Shown: positions 13,963 to 20,146 of the stretch, piece by piece | How positions within the stretch are numbered: the stretch's first letter is position 1 | How the letters are laid out: each line of letters begins with the position of its first letter | NCBI GenBank assembly: GCA_002506425.1 | Contig: DAXO01000091.1 | Location: 10,951 to 31,096, forward strand | Reading direction: 5' to 3' | DNA from: Methanomassiliicoccaceae archaeon UBA480 | GTDB lineage: Archaea > Thermoplasmatota > Thermoplasmata > Methanomassiliicoccales > Methanomethylophilaceae | Length of the DNA: 20,146 bases | The notes under the pieces: generated by a model | What the model saw: only the letters and a program-made list of their open reading frames with translations | What the model was told of the DNA's origin: nothing | Database searches by the model: none | Made by a program: the position numbers and the translations under genes

Positions 13963-14820
13963 ATGCTCCGCGAGAATGCTGTCCCGAAGAACAGATCCGA
14001 GCGCATGATCGTCAACAACTACAACGCCATGCGGTTCATCAAGGAGCACTCCGGCGACGAACTCTCTCCTGACATGATCAGGACGATCCATTCCGTCATC
14101 TCCTGCGGCACCATGGATGATGAGAGATACGAAGGGAGGTTCAGAGACGATGATTCTATCGCCGTGCGGGACATATTCAGCGGCGAGACGTACCATGACC
14201 CTCCGGACTTCGGCAGGATCCCGGATCTGATACAGGCGCTATGCGACTTCGCCAACGACGACAGGGTCTTCGTCCATCCCATCGTCAAAGGGATCGTGCT
14301 GCACTTCGCACTAGCCTACATCCATCCCTTCATGGACGGCAACGGGCGCGTGTCGAGATCCCTCTTCTATTGGTATCTGATACGCAACGGTTACGCATCC
14401 GTGGAGTATCTCTCCATATCCAAGGTCATGAAGAGCCACCGCGGCAGGTACGACAAGGCCTTCCTGCTGTCGGAGACCGACGGCAACGACATCACCTACT
14501 TCATCAACTTCAACCTGGACATGGTCTCCGAAGCGGCAGGCGTATTCCTGAGCTACATCAGGCGGAAGATGGAGGAGAACGACAGGACGACGGGGGATGC
14601 CCGCGTATCGGGCCTCAGCATGCGCCAGAAGGAGGTTCTTTCGGACCTGATGAACAGCACGGAGCCAAAGGACGTCTATGAATTGGCTGCGAAGTACATG
14701 GTCCAGCCCCATAGCATACGCAGAGACATCCGGAGACTCGACGACCTCGGACTCGTGAGATTGGTGCGCACAGGGCACAGGAATGCGTACGTCTACAACG
14801 ATCAGACAAACTTTACATAA
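13963..14820 (+). CDS. Fic-domain AMPylase-family protein with C-terminal winged helix, N-terminally shortened
   Basis: The product has 285 residues. The Fic core carries HPFMDGNGR at 121-129, a complete catalytic motif with His121, so nucleotidyl transfer (usually AMP from ATP to a Ser/Thr/Tyr hydroxyl) is possible. Residues 10-100 match the RSEQMILNNYRAM..I and LCDFAN parts of the large Fic/DUF4172-like group. About 218-280 is a winged helix (SMRQKEVLSDL..AAKYMVQPHSIRRDIRRLDDLGLV). Relatives have about 100 more residues first, including the SxxxEG inhibitory helix. Here the frame upstream of ATG reads PAKK after a TAA, matching the AKxMLRE of relatives, so the N-terminus looks truncated. 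The start is uncertain; Met15 (14005) is possible. No Shine-Dalgarno is visible. Confidence 0.88.
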   Translation: MLRENAVPKNRSERMIVNNYNAMRFIKEHSGDELSPDMIRTIHSVISCGTMDDERYEGRFRDDDSIAVRDIFSGETYHDPPDFGRIPDLIQALCDFANDDRVFVHPIVKGIVLHFALAYIHPFMDGNGRVSRSLFYWYLIRNGYASVEYLSISKVMKSHRGRYDKAFLLSETDGNDITYFINFNLDMVSEAAGVFLSYIRRKMEENDRTTGDARVSGLSMRQKEVLSDLMNSTEPKDVYELAAKYMVQPHSIRRDIRRLDDLGLVRLVRTGHRNAYVYNDQTNFT

Positions 14821-14849
14821 CTTTGCATTTTCATGCAAAGTGTAAAGTT
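14809..14849. promoter_or_regulatory. Nested ACTTTRCAT repeats forming a long hairpin over the Fic stop codon
   Basis: ACTTTACAT (14810-14818) and ACTTTGCAT (14820-14828) run forward ten bases apart. ATGCAAAGT (14833-14841) and GTGTAAAGT (14840-14848) are their inverted partners. Together they make AACTTTACA, TAA, CTTTGCAT, a TTTC loop, ATGCAAAG, TGTAAAGTT: a 17-pair hairpin with a three-base bulge. It may end the Fic transcript. Equally, four half-sites at helical spacing are what an operator looks like, about 80-125 bases upstream of the next gene's TATA box. Confidence 0.5.
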
Positions 14850-14928
14850 AATAAAATTATATTGTATGTTTAATAATAATGCGATATGGCTTCTATGCCA
14901 TGAAGAACACCGAAGCTTTCCGGTCATT

Positions 14929-14938
14929 CTATTTATAC
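14929..14938 (+). promoter_or_regulatory. TATA box of the second PHP gene operon
   Basis: CTATTTATAC is centred about 27 bases before ATG 14961. GGAG is only three to four bases from the ATG, too close to work well, so a leaderless start is likely. Confidence 0.6.
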
Positions 14939-14960
14939 AGGCTTCAGGAATTCGGAGACG

Positions 14961-16019
14961 ATGGGAAAAGCGGACACGCACCTGCATACGGAGTACTCCG
15001 GATTCCAGAAGCTGGGGATCATCAAGTTCCCGGAATCAGTGGTGCAGCCTGACAGGCAGGTCGACCAGGCCCGCAAGAACGGCATGGACGTGGTCTGCAT
15101 CACCGACCACGACGAGACCCACGGCGCGTTCCTCGCAGAGAAGTACGCCCGCAGCACCTACGACGACATCGAGGTCGTGGTGGGCGAGGAGGTCACCACC
15201 GCCGACGGCGAGATAATCGGCCTGTTCCTCAACGAGCGCGTCCCCGACATGCTCCCGATCGAGGAGACCGTCGATATCATAAGGGACCAGGGCGGAATCG
15301 TCATAGCCCCCCATCCCTTCAGCTTCCACGTTCCCGGATTGAAGGAGCGCATCCTCGACATCGACATCGACGGATTCGAAGTCATAAACGGCGGCCATCC
15401 CGACCAGTACACCAACATGTTCGCCCGCCTGGTCATGGACCGCTTCCCGGGGAGGTGGGCCGAGACCTCCGGCAGCGACGCCCATTCCGTGTACACGACA
15501 GGATACAACTGGACGGAATTCCCCGGAAACACCGCGGAGGATCTCAGGAAGGCCATCCTGGACAAGACCACCAAGGCCTGCGGACATCCCGCTCCCGTAT
15601 TCGGACAGGTCCAATGGAGCGTGGACGTGGTCATAGGGGGGCAGCGCCTCATGTACCGCTCCCTCAAAGGGAAGCTCGCCAACGTCCCGAAGGACCATCT
15701 CATCGAGAAGATCAACAGCATCAGCGACCTCAAGAAGGCCACCGGGATCTTCGCCGGACTACTCTACGTCGTGCCTCCGATGTCGTTCATCGCCACCATT
15801 CTCAGCACGTCGTACCTCAAGAAGGGCGCCGCCAAGATGACCGCCTCCATCCCAGAGAGGCTCTCCCTCATTGACTCCATCGTGGAGGAGGTCGACAGGA
15901 ACGGAGGGCCGGGGAAGCACCGCCCGTCCTACCTGGACGATGTCAAGGGCAGCCCACTCGCCGCCTACCAGGGCCTTCCGTTCAATATCCCGTTCAAAGT
16001 CGGCCGCAACAAGAACTGA
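14961..16019 (+). CDS. PHP-domain metal-dependent phosphoesterase with a membrane-prone C-terminal extension
   Basis: The 352-residue product has an N-terminal PHP hydrolase domain with all metal ligands visible: HLH at 7-9, ITDHDE at 47-52, GEE at 75-77, APHPF with His118 and GSDAH at 171-175. It is distantly related to the PHP protein next to MetRS but carries an insertion before the DH motif and about 150 additional residues. That extension contains one strongly hydrophobic stretch (about 262-283, GIFAGLLYVVPPMSFIATILST) flanked by lysines, which could anchor the enzyme at the membrane or form a hairpin. Twelve bases separate it from the COG3323 gene, so both should be cotranscribed. Substrate unknown; phosphorylated nucleotides or small phosphoesters are usual for the family. 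Confidence 0.9.
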   Translation: MGKADTHLHTEYSGFQKLGIIKFPESVVQPDRQVDQARKNGMDVVCITDHDETHGAFLAEKYARSTYDDIEVVVGEEVTTADGEIIGLFLNERVPDMLPIEETVDIIRDQGGIVIAPHPFSFHVPGLKERILDIDIDGFEVINGGHPDQYTNMFARLVMDRFPGRWAETSGSDAHSVYTTGYNWTEFPGNTAEDLRKAILDKTTKACGHPAPVFGQVQWSVDVVIGGQRLMYRSLKGKLANVPKDHLIEKINSISDLKKATGIFAGLLYVVPPMSFIATILSTSYLKKGAAKMTASIPERLSLIDSIVEEVDRNGGPGKHRPSYLDDVKGSPLAAYQGLPFNIPFKVGRNKN

Positions 16020-16031
16020 ACCTGGAGATCG

Positions 16032-16385
16032 ATGGCTATGCGCAGCGCCTACAGGATATCGGTCAACATCCCATCCGGTCTGGAAGAAGGGCTCATGGAT
16101 GCGATCGACGAGGTCATGGAGCCCCTGTACCCCGGATACCGCCGCTGCTTCTGCAGCTGGAACGTCAAGGGAACCTGGATCCCCGTCGAGGGATCGCATC
16201 CGTACATAGGCGAGATCGGGAGAAGAGAGGAGTGCGACGAGGTCCGCATAGAATTCGCAGTGCGGGAGGAGGACCTCCGCGCCGTGGTGAAGAGGATCTC
16301 GGAGGTCCACCCCTACGACGAGCCCGCCATAGACGTGGTCCCCCTCATCCCCTGGAAGGAAGTCCTCAGGACTTCTTCAGATTGA
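16032..16385 (+). CDS. YqfO/CutA-like PII-fold protein (COG3323, NIF3 insert domain)
   Basis: This 117-residue protein matches the free-standing form of the domain inserted in bacterial YqfO/NIF3 proteins, a structural relative of CutA1 and PII that forms trimers. The diagnostic run is complete: CSWNVKGTWIPVEGSHPYIGE (about residues 41-61), then CDEVRIEFAV, then VHPYDEPAIDVVPL near the end. GGAG lies four bases before ATG 16032 and ten before an alternative ATG at 16038, so the start could be either. It follows the PHP gene by twelve bases. Its last 20 bases overlap the end of the convergent gene on the other strand. The role of stand-alone COG3323 proteins is not established; metal or small-ligand sensing is a guess from the fold. 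Confidence 0.9.
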   Translation: MAMRSAYRISVNIPSGLEEGLMDAIDEVMEPLYPGYRRCFCSWNVKGTWIPVEGSHPYIGEIGRREECDEVRIEFAVREEDLRAVVKRISEVHPYDEPAIDVVPLIPWKEVLRTSSD

Positions 16386-16932
16386 AGATGTTGTCGAAGG
16401 AGCGCTGCATGCGGTGGACCTTCAGGCTCTGCCTGCGGTAGTCCCTCTCCTCCTCATCGATGAGTCCCATCGCGAGATACTCGTCCAGGACGGCGTATGC
16501 TGAGTCGTAGTCGCCCTCCACTCCCACCAGGATGTCTATGAGCCTGTTCCTGCACGAGAGGTGCGGGACGCAGCCGCCCTCCGAGATGCGGGATGCCACG
16601 GCCGGATACAGCTCCAGGTTCCTGCAGCACAGACGCTTGGCCTCCTCGAACTGGTCGGAGCCGAACAGCCCCTCGATCATCCTCTCGGTGGACTCGAAGC
16701 GATCGTAATCGTCCAGATCCATTGACTCGAGACGGTTCCCGGCAGTGACGGCCAGCCTGTAGTTGGAATCCTCGGCAGCTCTCGCCATGAGATCGTTGAG
16801 GAAAGCGACCTCGGACGAGGAGTCGATCCCATCGAGATACCTGCGCGTCCTGACGCGGTCCTGGGAGCTGAGACCGGAGTACCACTCCTCGAGACCTGCA
16901 TCCGACACCTGCTTCGGAACTTCTTCGACCAT
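16366..16932 (-). CDS. Uncharacterised, mostly helical protein
   Basis: I do not recognise this 188-residue protein. It is acidic overall with a basic C-terminus, soluble, and predicted helical throughout. The pairs SNYRLAVTAGNRLESM, DQFEEAKRLCCRNLELYP and GDYDSAYAVLDEYLAMGLI are spaced like degenerate TPR helices. Cysteines at C-C (about 109-110), C128 and C134 do not form an obvious zinc site. The TATA box GCTTATAAG (16954-16962) is 26 bases before ATG 16932 with no Shine-Dalgarno at proper distance, so it is probably leaderless and independent of the upstream transporter, whose stop overlaps that TATA box. Its 3' end overlaps the convergent COG3323 gene by 20 bases. Confidence 0.8.
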   Translation of the reverse strand: MVEEVPKQVSDAGLEEWYSGLSSQDRVRTRRYLDGIDSSSEVAFLNDLMARAAEDSNYRLAVTAGNRLESMDLDDYDRFESTERMIEGLFGSDQFEEAKRLCCRNLELYPAVASRISEGGCVPHLSCRNRLIDILVGVEGDYDSAYAVLDEYLAMGLIDEEERDYRRQSLKVHRMQRSFDNIFNLKKS

Positions 16933-16953
16933 GGATGCGTGAATCCCCCGCAG

Positions 16954-16962
16954 GCTTATAAG
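16954..16962 (-). promoter_or_regulatory. TATA box of the helical-protein gene, overlapping the CDF stop codon
   Basis: The minus strand reads CTTATAAGC across 16954-16962, and its first bases include the TAA stop of the upstream transporter gene (16958-16956). It is centred 26 bases before ATG 16932, giving leaderless spacing and an independent promoter within a compact gene pair. Confidence 0.5.
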
Positions 16963-17996
16963 ACCTTATCATCGCCGTCGACGGTGACGAAACCGTGGGG
17001 CGCATGGGTCTCCGACGTGCAGAGCAGGTCCGCATTCCACTCCAGCCTCCTCTCGAACTCGCAGGAGCGGTACAGGCAGTTCCTCGAGCAGTACCTGCAA
17101 TGGTAGGGCATGCACGGCTCCGGATTGATCGATATCTCCACCGAGTCCCCGTATCTGGAGCAGATGGCCTCGGCCAGCTCGCTGCTCTCCAGGTTCTCCT
17201 CCTCCACGGTCATCCTCCTCGGAAGGACCACCTTCATGTCAGCGAATATCCTGGGTCCGTACTTGATCAGACGGAGGTTGTACACGTCGATCCAATCGTC
17301 GTGACGGTACTCCTTGACCATCTCGGTCACGCCTTCGATGAGATCCTCGTCGGCGGCATCCATGGTCTCGTCGATCGCCCTCTTGAGGACTCCGACACCT
17401 GTGATGATGATTATCACTCCGAACACCGCGGCTATGGAGGAATCGAGCCATCTGGCGTCGTATCCCATCTGCTGCGCCACGTACACGACCGCCAGTCCTA
17501 TGAGGATACCTACAGAAGAGTACGTGTCGGAGCAGAGATGCTTCCCGCTCGCCTCGAGCGCAGGGGAGCGGTTCTTCCTTCCCTTGCGTATCGCGGCGCG
17601 TCCTACAGCATAGTTGGCAGCGGCGGCGAGAGCTATGAGGACGAGACCGATGTCGAGCTTGTCCGTGATCTCCCCGGGGTTGATGAACGAGTCTATCGTC
17701 TCGTAGATGATGATCACGCCGGCGGTGACGATCATCGCCCCTTCTATGGCCGACGAGATGACCTCGATCTTGCCGTGGCCGAACGGGTGCGACCTGTCCG
17801 CGGGCTGGGCAGAGAGATACAGCGCATATATCCCCACGCAGGCGGCGACGACGTTGACTATCGATTCGGTGGCGTCGGTGAATATCGCCACGGATCCGGT
17901 CATCCAATAGGCCAGATACTTGATTATCAGGAGCGTGAAGCCCAGGACCACGATGACCTTCTGGAATTCGAAGTTGTCATCAGCCGCTTTCGACAT
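16956..17996 (-). CDS. Cation diffusion facilitator (CDF) metal exporter with cysteine-rich C-terminus
   Basis: This 346-residue membrane transporter would export Zn2+, Fe2+, Mn2+ or a similar ion in exchange for protons, as an antiparallel-helix dimer. Six membrane segments fall between about residues 12 and 205. Metal-site residues are Asp41 in FTDATES (helix 2; the usual partner position is Ser45) and His153/Asp157 in KHLCSD (helix 5, HxxxD as in FieF). DRSHPFGHGK (67-76) is the family loop. The cytosolic domain (about 206-292) is followed by a C-x4-C-x2-C-x3-C-x4-C cluster (295-312), a likely extra metal-binding or sensing site. GGAG lies about eight bases before ATG 17996. A TATA box (18018-18026) and an inverted repeat (18032-18059) lie upstream. 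Confidence 0.94.
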   Translation of the reverse strand: MSKAADDNFEFQKVIVVLGFTLLIIKYLAYWMTGSVAIFTDATESIVNVVAACVGIYALYLSAQPADRSHPFGHGKIEVISSAIEGAMIVTAGVIIIYETIDSFINPGEITDKLDIGLVLIALAAAANYAVGRAAIRKGRKNRSPALEASGKHLCSDTYSSVGILIGLAVVYVAQQMGYDARWLDSSIAAVFGVIIIITGVGVLKRAIDETMDAADEDLIEGVTEMVKEYRHDDWIDVYNLRLIKYGPRIFADMKVVLPRRMTVEEENLESSELAEAICSRYGDSVEISINPEPCMPYHCRYCSRNCLYRSCEFERRLEWNADLLCTSETHAPHGFVTVDGDDKVL

Positions 17997-18017
17997 GAGC
18001 GCTCCGAGCCTTTGTGC

Positions 18018-18026
18018 AGATATAGG
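18018..18026 (-). promoter_or_regulatory. TATA box of the CDF gene
   Basis: CCTATATCT on the minus strand is centred 26 bases before ATG 17996. GGAG just before the ATG gives an alternative, leadered mode of initiation. Confidence 0.5.
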
Positions 18027-18031
18027 CGTTT

Positions 18032-18059
18032 TGTGTCAAGCGTTCCTCAATCTGACACA
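18032..18059. promoter_or_regulatory. Operator-like inverted repeat TGTGTCA-N14-TGACACA upstream of the CDF gene
   Basis: TGTGTCA (18032-18038) and TGACACA (18053-18059) are perfect 7-base inverted half-sites whose starts are 21 bases apart, two helical turns. The proximal half-site begins six bases upstream of the TATA box, over the expected BRE. A dimeric regulator bound here could block or help TBP/TFB binding; a metal sensor is an attractive but unproven candidate. Confidence 0.5.
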
Positions 18060-18076
18060 TTAAGGATAAATCCACT

Positions 18077-18089
18077 CGGCTGATAGCCG
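18077..18089. terminator. Small hairpin after the MFS pair
   Basis: CGGCT and AGCCG pair perfectly across a three-base loop (GAT on plus). They lie about 32 bases beyond the MFS stop, in the gap that separates that operon from the CDF promoter. There is no strong U-tract on the minus strand, so the terminator call is tentative. Confidence 0.3.
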
Positions 18090-18120
18090 TTCAGACGAGC
18101 CTATCCTTTCTTAGGCGCAA

Positions 18121-19509
18121 TCAAACCCCGGCATCGGCCTTGGTCTCTTTCCCGCGAAGGAAGGACACCGCCGTTCCGACTATGCACATCGCCAGGCAGA
18201 GCCCGAAGGAGCAATGCAGAACATTGACGAACTCGCCGTAGTTCTCGGGCACGAGATTGTCGGATCCCCCCATGAGCACGGAGATGAACAGCATGGCGAC
18301 ACCCATGCTGAGCATCATCCCGGTCTGGCGCATGACCGCGACGACGCCGGAGGCCTCGCTGGTCTCGTCCTTCCCGACCGAGCCCATTATGACCGATGTA
18401 TTGGGCGACGAGAACATGCCCATGCCCGCTCCGACCACGGCCATGGTGGCGATCACCAGGGGAAGGTTCAGCTCCGTTCCGTAGAGAAGGAACAACGATA
18501 CACCTGCTGAGACGACGGTCATGCCCGCAGTGGGCAGGATCCTCTTGTCGGCCACCCTGTCGGAGAGCTTTCCGAAGTAAGTGGTGAGCACCGCCTGAAC
18601 CCCGGCCTGGATCAGCATCAGCATGCCGGCCTCGGTGGCTGTGAGCGCACCGATGCTCTGCAGGTAGAGCGCCATGAAGTACGAGATCGAGTAGGATGCG
18701 GCATAGTTGAGGAACGCCGCGAGACACGATCCGGCGAACACGCGGCTCCTGAAGAGACGGACGTTGAGCAGGTAGTCCGGGATGCGGAGCTGCCAGCGGA
18801 CGAATATCGACAGCATGACTATTCCCGCGGCCAGCGCCGCGAAGGCCCATGCCTCGGGCATGTTTATCACGCCGCCCATCGTCAGGACTATGCCGATGCC
18901 GTAGAGGAACGAGCCGCGGAGGTCGAATCCGCGCCCCTCATCCGGCCTTATCTCGTGATGGAACATGGACATGCACACGACCGCGCCCGCGGACAGGGGC
19001 ATGACCAGCATGAAAAGCGCATGCCATCCCACGAGATCGTTCAGCGTCCCGCCGAGCGGTGGGCCTGCGGCCAGCCCCACATAGACGCACATGGTCTGGA
19101 GGCCGATGGCCCAGCCCCTGTTGGAGGTGAACACGTCGGTGATTATCGAGATGCTGGTCGATGTCGATGCCGCGGCCCCGGCGCCCATCAGCACCCTGCA
19201 CATCACGAGCCACCAGAAAGACGGCGACAATACGGCGAGAACGCAGGCCACGAATATCGTCAGCACTCCGGCCATGAACATGCGCCTCTTCCCCACGATG
19301 TCCGCCGCCTTGGACAACGGCACCATGAAGACCACCGAGGAGAGCAGGAACGCCGTGTTGACGTAGCCCAGCATATGGGATCCGACCGAGAACTCCTGGC
19401 CGATGTTGACCAGGGAGAGGTTCATCATCGTGCTGAGCAGCGGCGTGACGAAACCGGAGAGGCAGCAGGCCAGGAGGACGAGCCTCGACTCCTTCTCGGT
19501 GTATGCCAT
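18121..19509 (-). CDS. MFS drug-efflux transporter (EmrB/QacA-like, DHA2 type)
   Basis: The 462-residue product has about 14 hydrophobic segments, the DHA2 layout used by proton-driven multidrug exporters. Motif A appears as PLSKAADIVGKRRMFMAG in the loop after helix 2. Motif C, specific for antiporters, appears as GLAAGPPLGGTL in helix 5. A second loop, FGKLSDRVADKR, is the motif A copy in the second half. GAGGG lies about nine bases before ATG 19509, within the nine-base gap after the preceding MFS gene, so the two are cotranscribed. The substrate cannot be inferred; solvent, bile-salt or antibiotic export would fit a gut setting if that setting is correct. Confidence 0.93.
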   Translation of the reverse strand: MAYTEKESRLVLLACCLSGFVTPLLSTMMNLSLVNIGQEFSVGSHMLGYVNTAFLLSSVVFMVPLSKAADIVGKRRMFMAGVLTIFVACVLAVLSPSFWWLVMCRVLMGAGAAASTSTSISIITDVFTSNRGWAIGLQTMCVYVGLAAGPPLGGTLNDLVGWHALFMLVMPLSAGAVVCMSMFHHEIRPDEGRGFDLRGSFLYGIGIVLTMGGVINMPEAWAFAALAAGIVMLSIFVRWQLRIPDYLLNVRLFRSRVFAGSCLAAFLNYAASYSISYFMALYLQSIGALTATEAGMLMLIQAGVQAVLTTYFGKLSDRVADKRILPTAGMTVVSAGVSLFLLYGTELNLPLVIATMAVVGAGMGMFSSPNTSVIMGSVGKDETSEASGVVAVMRQTGMMLSMGVAMLFISVLMGGSDNLVPENYGEFVNVLHCSFGLCLAMCIVGTAVSFLRGKETKADAGV

Positions 19510-19518
19510 CTCGATCCC

Positions 19519-20146
19519 TCAAGCCCCGGCCCCGGTAGACCTTATCCTGCGGTCCCCGAGACAGTAGAAGGCGAACAGCGCGCCGACGATCAGCGCCATC
19601 GCGCCCATTATGGCGAACAGCGACGGGATGCTTCCGCCTACCATGGCCAGGAGAGGGACGCTGATCAGGGATATGGCGAACTGCCCGAAGTTGAGGAACG
19701 TGGAGTACCCTCCCATGATCTTCCCCGAAGTGGAGGACGTGGCCTCGCCGGCCAGCGTGTTGGACACCGCGGGACTGATCAGCCCTATGCCCGCTCCGAC
19801 GAGGATCATCGTGGCGAGAGCTACAGGCACCGACGGATTCAGCATGAGCATCATCATCCCTACGCCGGATACGGCGAATCCGACAGCCATGATGAAGAAC
19901 GGGCGGACGACCGCCACTATCCTCCTGTACAAGAGCGATACCATCGAGTTCGTGATGCCGTGGATGCCCAGGAACAGGCCGACGGTGGACGCCGCCACGT
20001 GTCCGGGAAGCTCCGGATCCTCGAGGAACGTCGGGATCTTGGTCGGCAGGAGGAACGCGATTGTCATGCAGATGAATATCGCGGCGTAGCACACCGCGAT
20101 GAGACGCCTGTTGGCAGGACGTGACGGAAGCACCGGCCCCTCCGCC
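19519..20146 (-). CDS. MFS transporter, C-terminal half (5' end outside window)
   Basis: The frame is open from the window edge (20145) to TGA at 19521-19519, giving about 208 residues. About six hydrophobic segments begin with NRRLIAVCYAAIFICMTIAFLLPTKIP, which reads like helix 7 of a 12-helix MFS protein. FLGIHGITNSMVSLLYRRI is the mid-loop motif A region, and ILVGAGIGLISPAVSNTLAGEA is helix 10-11-like. The N-terminal six helices must lie beyond the window; a GTG at 20133 is only an internal codon. It forms a tandem pair with the next MFS gene nine bases downstream. The two are not close duplicates, since they differ in predicted helix number and motifs. Confidence 0.85.
   Translation of the reverse strand, partial: AEGPVLPSRPANRRLIAVCYAAIFICMTIAFLLPTKIPTFLEDPELPGHVAASTVGLFLGIHGITNSMVSLLYRRIVAVVRPFFIMAVGFAVSGVGMMMLMLNPSVPVALATMILVGAGIGLISPAVSNTLAGEATSSTSGKIMGGYSTFLNFGQFAISLISVPLLAMVGGSIPSLFAIMGAMALIVGALFAFYCLGDRRIRSTGAGA

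Noticed and set aside
13785..14018. Minus-strand frame of 77 residues between peroxiredoxin and Fic
   Set aside because: It runs over the Fic start and the operator-like repeats, lacks a ribosome-binding site and has no recognisable motif.
18062..18108. AAGGATA / TATCCTT inverted repeat in the gap after the MFS gene
   Set aside because: Seven-base arms 33 bases apart are within chance expectation and do not align with a promoter element.

Overview
The window reads as archaeal chromosome, most likely from a GC-rich member of the Thermoplasmatota, with the gut and rumen Methanomassiliicoccales (Methanomethylophilaceae) as first guess. Three things support this. There is a complete ABCE1/Rli1 ribosome-recycling ATPase and an archaeal-type methionyl-tRNA synthetase with double zinc knuckles. 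Most promoters carry an archaeal TATA box about 25-30 nt before the start codon, the spacing expected for leaderless or nearly leaderless mRNAs. Stop codons are almost all TGA or TAA, with a single TAG, as expected where UAG is avoided. No methanogenesis gene is present, so the assignment stays an inference. No rRNA, tRNA, intact mobile element or CRISPR array was seen.

Layout. 1-267 is the 3' end of a probable secreted protein with an Ig-like (DUF4352-type) domain. 336-1629 (minus) is a broken zinc-ribbon gene with one nonsense codon and two frameshifts. 1673-5339 (minus) is a tight four-gene operon: substrate-binding protein, FecCD/BtuC-type permease, FecE/BtuD-type ATPase and a SAM methyltransferase, i.e. 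uptake of a ferric-chelate, corrinoid or similar metal complex with a linked methyltransferase. 5340-6123 holds no intact gene, only the operon promoter and a decayed open frame. 6124-9017 (minus) is MetRS followed, with overlapping stop and start, by a PHP-domain phosphoesterase. 9055-10437 is a MATE exporter and 10490-10852 a small protein of unknown function. 10981-12753 (plus) is ABCE1, separated by a strong hairpin from a convergent peroxiredoxin (12799-13680, minus) that carries a tail of three KRGRKPK motifs. 13963-14820 (plus) is a Fic AMPylase-family protein with a C-terminal winged helix; it lacks the N-terminal part usual for its family and is flanked by copies of an ACTTTRCAT element. 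14961-16385 (plus) is a second PHP protein in an operon with a YqfO/CutA-like (COG3323) protein. 16366-16932 (minus) is an unrecognised helical protein. 16956-17996 (minus) is a cation diffusion facilitator with a cysteine-rich C-terminus and an operator-like inverted repeat next to its TATA box. 18121-20146 (minus) is a tandem pair of MFS transporters, the upstream one cut by the window edge.

Taken together the window mixes housekeeping genes (MetRS, ABCE1, peroxiredoxin) with metal or cofactor uptake and efflux (FecBCD-type importer, CDF) and multidrug export (MATE, two MFS). The most noteworthy points are the decayed zinc-ribbon gene, the Fic protein with candidate autoregulatory sites, the peroxiredoxin with an AT-hook-like tail, and four operator-like repeat arrangements beside identifiable promoters or genes. 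I did not find a clearly new multi-gene system.
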